Both the position numbers and the translations under genes were made by a program. A stretch of DNA of 64,000 nucleotides. It comes from Siphonodentalium dalli (taxonomy: Eukaryota > Mollusca > Scaphopoda > Gadilida > Siphonodentaliidae). This document shows, one piece after another, positions 56,318 to 64,000 of this stretch. The notes under the pieces are model-generated. The model searched no databases, was not told the origin of the DNA, and worked only from the letters and a program-made list of their open reading frames with translations. Position 1 is the stretch's first letter. Each line of letters begins with the position of its first letter. The stretch covers positions 184,804,209 through 184,868,208 of the forward strand of contig CP136064.1 in assembly GCA_032622095.1 (NCBI GenBank), given 5' to 3'.

Positions 56318-58366
56318 ATGGGAGTTGATTTAAATACGTGGAGAATTTCAATAGGGACTTTCCAGTTTTCTTCACTTAACGGTCTCCCGAAAAGAACGCA
56401 GTCGCCTCCAAAATTCCGAGCAATCAAGCTCCCGTTTGGAATTAGCGCCATCAGACTTATTTTACTTTTGACATTACTTCTCGTACGCAGTGGTTCCTTA
56501 GAATTGAATCCTGGCCCTGGTAATAATGGTAATAATATTGATCGATCCCACGACGAACATCAAACACTCTCGATCTTTCACTTAAATATTAGAAGTATCA
56601 GGCATAAACTACTGCGACTGGTCGACGAAATCGAAGATTACGACATCTTGTGTTTCACCGAAACCCATATTGATGCAGCATTTCCTAGCCATAATATACA
56701 ACTTCGAGGATTCTCTGATCCTGAGAGATATGACGGTTCGAGCCATGGAGGAGGTATCGCAGTTTATTTTGCTGACCATCTAGTCTTTGAACGTATACCC
56801 TCCCTTGAATTCGATGATTCAATATTGTGGTTCAAGCTGACATCCAGGGCCTCCCGCTATCTATTGTGTGTCTCATACCGTTCTGATCAATTTTGTAATG
56901 ATAAGTACTGGGAGTTGATGGATCAGTCCATATCAAATGCATTTGACTTTAACATCCCCATGATACTAACTGGCGACTTCAATTCGAACGCACTAGACCC
57001 CTTATCAAAAATCAGAGAAACCATATCATTTTATAGTCTGCGAAACGTCATTGAATCACCAACCAGAGTGACATCGACAACTTCCACTCTACTAGATCCC
57101 ATCATCGTGAACGACAATGTTACATGTCAATCCGAAGTGATTGACTTTGGAAGATCCATATCAGACCACTGCGCGGTCATTGGGTATTTAAAATATGACT
57201 CGGACTCTAATGTCCCCTTCCCCCGACTAGTTAGGAATTATGACAGAGGCAAATTCGATGAAGCTATAATGCTCATTAATGATCCAGAGTGGTTGCACGC
57301 TATCGAAACAGCACCTGACATAGACTTGGCGACTGATATTTTTACTACCAAATTTCTTGAAATTATGGACCAAACTGTTCCACAATCAAAAGTTTTAATA
57401 AGACCTAAAGACAAACATTGGTTCACTTCAGAATTGAGAACGATGATTCGGAAAAGAGATAGACTGCGTAAAATTGCTTTGAAATCAAAAAAAGAAACTG
57501 ACTTGTCCATATTCAAAAAAGCTCGAAATACTGTCAATAATATGAAAAAATATGCCAGAGCCCGTTATGAACAAACACTACAAAAAAATGTCCGTGAACA
57601 CCCTTCCTCAAAATATTTCTGGCACTGTATAAAGGATATTATGCAAACTAAGCATAAGGGAGCTATCCCCCCTCTAACTAATGACAAAGGAAACTTAGTA
57701 TTTGATGATCACACCAAAGCGACAATGCTCAACGGTGCGTTCATCTCAAATTCAGAACTCGACGATTGGTCGTGCAGTTTACCGACATTCACCCAGAAAT
57801 GTAGTAACACAGTAACAGACATTGAAATCACTATCGATGATATTATTTCTGCTATTGGGACCCTGAAACCTAATAAAGCATCTGGCCACGATGGAATTAC
57901 TGTTAAAATGATCCAATACACAACCCCAGCTATCGCCACCCCCCTTAAAGCGTTATTTGAAAAATCGCTTGAACTTTGTGCATTCCCAACACAATGGAAG
58001 CTAGCAAATGTTATCCCTATATACAAGAAAAATGACAAATCAAGCTGTAAAAACTACCGCCCAATATCCTTACTCCCGTGCCTTAGCAAGATCTTAGAGA
58101 AAATTGTACTAAAATACTTAATGGTCCACTTTTCAAATAATAATATACTATATCAATACCAATCTGGGTTTGTTCCTGGACATAGCACAACTTTCCAGTT
58201 ACTCGAGATATACCACACCCTGTGCCAGGCCCTCGATGAGAAGTCATATACGTCGGCAATTTTTTGCGATATTTCCAAAGCATTTTTAGAGAGTCTGGCA
58301 CATGGGGTTGTTATTCAAACTGGAACAATTCGGAGTAGCCGGAAATGTCCACAGTTGGTTGAATAG
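56318..58366 (+). pseudogene. LINE2 ORF: 2A-like leader, endonuclease and first half of RT
   Basis: Start Met 56318 is preceded in frame by TGA 15 bases upstream. Residues 47-56 are a Leu/Ile/Val run, followed by RSGSLELNPGP (NPGP at residues 64-67). This resembles the 2A ribosome-skipping motif D-V/I-E-x-N-P-G-P, with Ser for Asp and Leu for Val/Ile. The APE endonuclease then shows 'FHLNIRS' (Asn 90), 'LCFTETH' (Glu 115), 'LTGDFNSN' and 'ISDHCAV', all intact. The RT begins 'WKLANVIPIYKK', 'NYRPISLLPCLSKILEKI' and 'YQYQSGFVPGHST'. The frame breaks right after 'FCDISKAF' near 58290; the last 25 residues of this frame are spurious. Confidence 0.93.
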
Positions 58367-59731
58367 CTATCTCTGTAACAGATCACAACGCGTCCTAGTT
58401 GGTAAATCTTTCTCGGATTATCGTAGTATCCCAGCAGGAGTCCCCCAGGGCTCAATACTTGGACCTTTTTTATTTTTGACGTATATAAACGACCTAGCAC
58501 GACAATACATTCCCTAACTCGCATGTACGCAGATGATACTTGCTTTTTCAGTGTCCAACCTTCACTTGATGACTGTACACGCGAACTTTTTGAAGATCTG
58601 GATAGAGTTTCTTGTTGGTCAAAACAATGGTTGGTTACTTTCAATGCAGACAAAACAAAATCAATGGTGTTCTCACTTACTCCCTCGACAGATTCTTTGG
58701 ATCTCGAACTTGGTGATAACGAAATAGAGCAAGTTGACTGTCATAAACATCTTGGAGTATCTATACAATCGAACCTTCATTGGGACACCCATATAAATGA
58801 AATTTGTAGCCGAGTGTCAACCAGACTGTCACAACTGAGGAGAATAAAATTTCTTGTAAATAGACAAACCCTCGAGATAATGTTCAAAACTTACGTACTT
58901 CCTATAATGGAGTACGGAGATGTTGTTTGGGATAATGCACCCGATTGCCTCCTCCGGAAACTCGACCGCCTATACACAGACGCTGGTAGAATAGTAAGTG
59001 GTCTCACGCGTTCGGTGTCAGATGAAAAAGTCTTATTTGAACTTGGATGGCCCCCATTAAGCGAAAGACGAAACCTCCATAAAATGCACACCTGGAACAA
59101 AATAATTACTCATCATGTCCCTTCCTACCTCACCAATCTATTACCAGCTACCGTCGCTGAAGCATCTCGATACCCCATCAGAAACCCCTTGCGATACATA
59201 AACTACTTTACGAACACGACTCATTTCAAATCGAGTTTCGTCCCATCCATGATAGCTGAATGGAATCTATCATGTAAAACTACTACCGATAACAAAAAAG
59301 TGGTTGACCCCTCTTCAGAACCAAGTAAAGACGAAATCATAAGTAACATGTATAGAACATTCTGTAATAAAGAACTGACTTTGAAACCCCCACCATATTT
59401 CAATACATGTCAAAGGAGATTAAATATTTTGCACTGTAGACTTAGAAATAACTGTAGCGACCTAAACTTTGATAAATATGAAAACTACATCTCAGCCCAT
59501 TCAAATTGTACTTGTGGTAATTCATGTGAAGACGCAAACCATTTTTTCTTCAGTTGTCCTCTGTACGCAGTAGCGCGAAATCGGATGTGGGCTCGTATGG
59601 ATGAACTTAACGTGACTATTGTCTCCGAAAAAGATCTCCTGTTTGGTGTACAACACTACAGCGGAAAGCTAAATGCGCGCCTGTTTGAGACAGTACAATC
59701 ATTTATCTCATCTACAGACCGTTTCTCTTAA
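58302..59731 (+). pseudogene. LINE2 ORF, RT palm to Cys-rich tail (two frames)
   Basis: Frame 58302-58517 carries 'MGLLFKLEQFGVAGNVHSWL' and 'AGVPQGSILGPFLFLTYIND'. A second frameshift near 58510 leads into frame 58523-59731 with the catalytic 'MYADDT' (58523-58540), 'HLGVSIQSNLHWDTHI', 'TYVLPIMEYGDVVWD' and the Cys-rich 'CTCGNSCEDANHFFFSC'. No stop or frame break follows until 59731, so only two single-site lesions separate this copy from an intact enzyme. The overlapping opposite-strand frames are shadows. Confidence 0.93.
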
Positions 59732-60020
59732 TCTAATAATTATCAGAATTTTCTCGTTATAGTTTCCCTTACCCCAATTCTGCGAGACCACAGCCACTCC
59801 AACAGCCACACTTAAACATTAACTTCTACAATACACCTGAATTAAAACCATCTCCGATATTTGAATTTATTAGCAATTGAATGCCAGGGGAGAGGAGCTC
59901 CGATAAGTTCGGCAACTTGTGCTCCGATCCTCTGTGCCCACACTCATACCATTATTGTTATATTTAATCTGTGTAATATATATTGTATATAGTGGGTCAC
60001 AATAAATATGTTCAAATCAT

Positions 60021-61145
60021 ATAATTGTTGAACATATCACATCTGCGTTCACTGCAAAAATTACGTATGCGACAATGAGAAATGTTGTATTTTCTGCGTC
60101 CAGCATAGAAATGCAGAGGGGGGCTGAGTGTGGGATCTATATGGTACAAGTTGGTTTTAAAGGTAGAAAATTGATCAGCATCGGTGATTACTTTGGGAAG
60201 CTTATTCCATGCTATGACCATCGCTGGAAGAAAAAAAATGTCTGTTTGAAGTGTTCAGTATGGCAATAGTAGAAATTTACCGGGGCGTCTCCAATTATAA
60301 TCTGCAACCTCATGAATGTGATATGGGGGGAAGTGTATTGGCTAGATAAGAGGGGGATAAATTATTGATTATTTTATAGAGTGCGTGCAGTTTATGTAGT
60401 TGACGTCGTTTATTGAGTGAGGGCCATCCAACCTCCTGTACTACCGTGTTGTCCGAAGCAGAACGGGTGATACCACTGACTATCCGTCCAGCGTCGATAT
60501 GAAGCCAGTCAAGTTTCTCTAACATATATTTTGAAGCATTGTCCCAAACGGCGTCTGAATAATGAAATAAGGGTAAAATATATGTTTTGTAAATAATTTC
60601 AATGGTTTTCCGGTTAAGTTGATGTTTAATCCGTCGGAGTTGAGACAGGCGCGAGGCAATTCTTTTGACAGAACCTTCAATGTGTGCGTTCCATTTGAGA
60701 TTTGATTGGAGTTCCAGACCTAAGTGTATATGCTTGTCCACGAAGTCGATTGAATTTCCTACGAAATTGAGGTTTGGGTTCACTGTTGAGGGCGCAACAA
60801 ATGGAAAGGACATGCCAACTGTTTTAGTTGGGTTGAAGCTGACCAGCCAGTTTAGGGACCACGCTGTAATTTTGTCAAAATAGCTGTTCATAGTATATGT
60901 TCAAGTATATTAAGATCAAAGTGACTGTTCGTGAGGCAGGTGTCGTCAGCATACATTCTCGTTATTGGTTCAATACCGTCGGCTAAATCATTTATATAGA
61001 ATAAGAACAAAAACGGACACAGGAAAAACCCTTGTGGAACTCCCGCTGGGATGACCTCATATTTTGAAAATGTATCATTGATTAAGACCCTTTGCGTCCG
61101 ATTTTCTAGATAGTTTTCTATCCAATTTAAAATATTTCCTTCCAA
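60021..61145 (-). pseudogene. LINE3 RT palm to pre-Cys region
   Basis: Frame 61145-60888 has 'AGVPQGFFLCPFLFLFYIND' and 'RMYADDTC'. Frame 60891-60310 has 'LGLELQSNLKWNAHIEGSV' and 'TYILPLFHYSDAVWDNASKY'. Frame 60221 downward has 'KYNISHCRIRNFC' and ends '...CDMFNNY' at the LINE2 border; the two or three residues beyond it come from LINE2 sequence. The VPQG motif is followed by FFLCP where SILGP is usual, consistent with loss of constraint. Confidence 0.88.
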
Positions 61146-61158
61146 TCCATATTAGCAT

Positions 61159-62388
61159 TTAATTTGTGTAACAATCCCCTGTGCCAAACCCTTTCAAAGG
61201 CTTTGGAAATATCACAGAATATGTAAATAGTCCTTTGTCAAGGGATTGGCACAGGTTGTGATATAGGTCTAATAGTTGGTATGTTGTACTATGACCTGTG
61301 AGAAACCCTGATTGATGGAAATACAAAAGTTCATTTTTAATGAAAAATTTACTAATCTGTTTCAAAACCACTTTCTCAAAAATTTTAGCCACACATGGTA
61401 GAAGGGAAATTGGTCGGTAATTTTTGGCGTCCGCGGGATCATCTTTTTTGAAAATCGGAATCACGTTTGCTGCTTTCCAGGACTCTGGGAATTTCTCTGA
61501 GTTGTCAGATTTCCTGAATAGAAGGACGAGTGGGTGAGCTATTGATTTTGCTGTTTCCCGGATCATTCTAACACTAATCCCATCATGGCCACGGGCTTTG
61601 TTAAGTTTAAAATATTTAATGGCTGATTCAACCTCTGATTCTGTGAAAATCAAATCTGGCATGGTGTTTGCAGTACGCTTCGGAAAATTAGGCAAGTTAT
61701 GATTGGTATCAGTAATGGTAGAATTCGTAATAAAGCTTTCGTTTAAATTTTTTGCTTTTTCGACATCATCAATTGCATATGTCTTACTGTGGGCATAGAT
61801 AGTGCCGGAAGAACTGTATAGTGGGGGGATGTTTTTTGCTCGTTTCTTGTTTAGTATGTAATGTATTATTCTCCAAAAGTCTCGTGGGTTAGATGCTTCT
61901 CTTATTCGTTCTTCTATATTTTCTTCAAATTTGATTTTCGCGTGCTTCTTCATGTTATTGACTTTGTTCCTTATGTTTTTGTATGTTCTCCAGACTTCAG
62001 GGTTATTTGCCTTCATGGGTTTTTTCCTTACTCTGTCACGTTTTCGTATCTCAAAACGGATGTCCGAATTGAACCAAATTTTGTCGGAGGTTCTTACTGT
62101 AACGTATGATTGTGGAATTGCTTTCGCCATTATGGACAGGAATTCTAGTTGAAAGTTATTGGCAGCTGTGTTCACATCAGGTGCACTTGTTATGAGGTCA
62201 TCCCAGTCGACATGGGCAAGTAGATTTTTTGCACGAGAAAAATCTCCCTTTCTGTAGTTCCATAATTGTCTTAGAAATGATACTGCGGTCGTATTTTGAA
62301 ATGAAATTGTGGCATATACACCTAGGTGGTCTGAAACTCCGAGATCTAGGACATCGGCGTCTATTAAACGGAGTGAGTTTGAGGTCAA
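61159..62388 (-). pseudogene. LINE3 endonuclease end and RT first half
   Basis: An open frame of 409 codons contains 'GVSDHLGVYATI' (endonuclease Asp-His), 'RKRDRVRKKPMK', 'FTESEVESAIKYFKLNKARG', 'KAANVIPIFKKDDPADAKN', 'YRPISLLPCVAKIFEKV' and 'HQSGFLTGHSTTYQLL'. It then shifts frame, so that the FCDISKAFERVWHRGLL block is read from the neighbouring frame. The RT first catalytic Asp is present in that block. Confidence 0.9.
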
Positions 62389-62395
62389 AATTGGG

Positions 62396-63010
62396 TGCTG
62401 GTCACTCTAGTGGGGACTGTTACAGCATTTTTCATGCTGAAACCATCCGTTATCTGTTTCAACTTCGATGAATCATCCATGAAATTTGTGTTAAAATCCC
62501 CTGCGATGACTACATATTCGGATATATCAAGAGCGTCTGAAATTTAGGATTCCAGGAGTCCCCCAATAATTTTAGGAACAAAATTGATCAGATCTGTACG
62601 ATATTCCAAGAACAATGCGAGTTTTCTTTGAGTGGATTTAGAACCAGAGACAAGAAGAGTCAAATTCCAATTCAGGTTTACGATTAAATATTAAGAGGTC
62701 AGCGAACATTACACATATTCCGCCACCCTTTGAATCACGGTCTTTGCGAATGGGGGTACAATATCCATCGATTTCTAGTTGGTTAGAAGGGTAAGATTGG
62801 TCAAGATGTGTTTCAGTGAAACATAGAATGTCAAATTCGTTTATACGGTCTGCAATTTTTTCAAGTTTATTTCGTATACTCCTTACGTTATAGTGAAAAA
62901 GCGAGATCGAATTCTCAGCGTTATAGTATGTGACAAAGGACCCGGGTTTTTATGGATATCGCCTGATAATTGTAATAGAAAGAATGTAATAAGAAAAATC
63001 GACCTTGCGT
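62396..63010 (-). pseudogene. LINE3 2A-like leader and endonuclease
   Basis: Minus-strand reading gives a hydrophobic run (about 62967-63005, 'SIFLITFFLLQL'), then SGDIHKNPGP (62937-62966), then after one frameshift 'SLFHYNVRSIRNKL', 'DILCFTETHLD', 'SKGGGICVMFADLLIF', a stop near 'SSCLWF', and further on 'VVIAGDFNTN' and 'VPTRVTST'. These align with the endonuclease of LINE2. The 2A-like motif keeps G-D-I and NPGP but has His in place of the usual Glu. No complete frame survives. Confidence 0.85.
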
Positions 63011-63130
63011 TTGGTGGAGTAAAGCATTTTCCGAAGTGAAGGCTGCTGTTTTGTTTTTACAGTTTTAGATGCTAACGGTCGTTTTGCTGAGTCGAAGATA
63101 CCTATTGCTGCCCTATATATATTGACTCAA

Positions 63131-64000
63131 GACACACGTAATTTCAGACGGTGGTTTGAAACTAGGATAGGGAAGCAAATGGACTCCGACTCGACGAGCA
63201 ATACAACTAGTGGCATCTCACAAATGGACATGACTGTTCTTACATTCTGGGTATTCTGGATAACTGGAAACATGAATGAAGTAAATGAGTAATCAAACAT
63301 TATCAATGCATAGAAAATAGAAAACATGATGGAGACATAGGGACAAATATATACATGCTGATTTTGGGTGGTGATTGGTATGAGGGGGTTTTCGGCTATT
63401 ACTGGGTATAGCTGTGTTCAACAAATTATGGATTTGCGCTTGAGCTTGATTGTTAGCATGGGATATTCGTCGGGTTAATCAGGGGGGAGTCTGGAAAAAA
63501 ATTGCACATATAGGGCAAAAAAAAAGTTTTTGGGGACCCACCCCCCCCCCCCTTTCTCATGTTTTTATCAAAATTTCAGAGTTTTTTTTTAGCCGTTCTT
63601 CAATAACTGTGTTAACTGCCTTTCAATCCCATTCCACTATCATTTTTTTGGTGCAAACTCTTGCTGTGTACAATTAAGACTCAAGCAATAACATGCTTAA
63701 TTGGTAAACACAGATCAGAAAAACTAAAAATAAACTGTATTTCCAGGTGTTTCCTGGTGTTTTCAGTATCTAACAACAATAATAAAGCATTGAGTAGGTA
63801 CACTATATGTCACAAATCGCCCTAGACCCCATTATAGCTTTAATATATCGAGTATGTTGTGTTTGACAGAGAACACTGGCCAGTGTAAATAGTGGTAAAC
63901 AGGTCAGGGGTTCCATAATTATTTGTGCATGACCAAAGAACTCTTTAGTCTTATCCACCGGGGTGGGGTGGGGGAGGGGAATTGTTTTTGGTTAGGTATA
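63131..64000. other. No gene recognised
   Basis: Contains a C run (63540-63552), an A run (63518-63526), T runs near 63583, and a GGGGTGGGG-type patch at the end (63958-63980). Frames at 63127-63327 and 63450-63677 have no motif. Confidence 0.4.

Larger units (their letters stand above)
55958..60020 (+). mobile_element. LINE2: nearly complete non-LTR retrotransposon inserted in LINE3
   Basis: About 4.06 kb. It has a 5' UTR (55958-56317), one long coding region with two frameshifts, and a 3' UTR with a stem-forming 'gaggagctccgataag' and 'gtgctccgatcctc' pair (59892-59935). It ends 'cacaataaatatgttcaaat'. No ORF1 was seen and no obvious target duplication, as is common in the CR1 group (known). 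The borders are set by the LINE3 reading frame resuming on the far side. Confidence 0.9.
60021..63130 (-). mobile_element. LINE3: degenerate relative of LINE2, minus strand, split
   Basis: Same clade as LINE2: parallel motifs run in the same order along the whole coding region. It reads from about 63130 leftward to 60021, where LINE2 interrupts it after '...CDMFNNY', and resumes at 55957. Several frameshifts and stops make it clearly older than LINE2. The 5' limit is approximate. Confidence 0.88.

Noticed and set aside
56034-56375. 113-codon minus-strand frame with a possible coiled coil, considered as a LINE ORF1
   Set aside because: It lies antisense to the LINE2 5' UTR and start, has no zinc knuckle or other ORF1 motif, and the coiled-coil-like part is too short.

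Overview
The window is non-coding-rich nuclear DNA of an animal, AT-rich and built almost entirely from transposable elements and their tandem derivatives. No bacterial features, operons or rRNA genes were seen. The best clue to the host is a set of dispersed fragments ending in runs of GGAC followed by a sequence resembling 'tagctccacctgag' (about 2540-2880, with relatives at 9816-10310 and 32317-32638). I associate these with lophotrochozoan marine invertebrates (molluscs, brachiopods, annelids). That assignment is inference from memory of repeat style, not a search result.

Layout. 1-3276: scattered fragments of repeat families seen again later. 3277-8294, 11799-14278 and 19052-20290: a mosaic of two related palindromic families, here called A (about 500 bp, long inverted arms) and C (about 350 bp, one half replaced by a strong hairpin). 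8295-11798: a 5'-truncated LINE (LINE4, minus strand) split by a 2,612-bp foldback transposon (FB1), whose inverted arms carry 20 and 18 copies of a 14-bp palindrome. 14279-15326: an insertion that splits an A core. 15353-19044: a second foldback element (FB2), with five 172-bp repeats facing five inverted ones across about eight 182-bp relatives. 20308-24925: a satellite that becomes a clean 538-bp array at its right half. 25726-28735: LINE1 (minus), endonuclease plus reverse transcriptase, frameshifted. 29900-49000: mostly small non-autonomous DNA elements with readable target-site duplications (TTAA, TA or 9 bp), foldback hairpins, one tRNA-like SINE head and weak candidate exons. 50125-51388: truncated LINE5 (plus). 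52606-54388: two copies of one MITE with crossed flanking duplications. 55745-63130: LINE3 (minus), split by a nearly complete LINE2 (plus).

How the parts relate. Nesting gives a relative order: A/C mosaic, then LINE4 inserted into it, then FB1 into LINE4; separately A core, then FB2, then C elements inside FB2 repeats; and LINE3, then LINE2 into LINE3. The two related LINEs (2 and 3) each begin their protein with a hydrophobic stretch running straight into an NPGP motif of the 2A ribosome-skipping type. That and the foldback elements with helically spaced palindromes are the most interesting content. Two paralogous acidic exon-like frames with same-phase splice donors (31610-31778, 54490-54670) are the only candidate host or transposase coding exons I would follow up. 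I found no complete intact gene.
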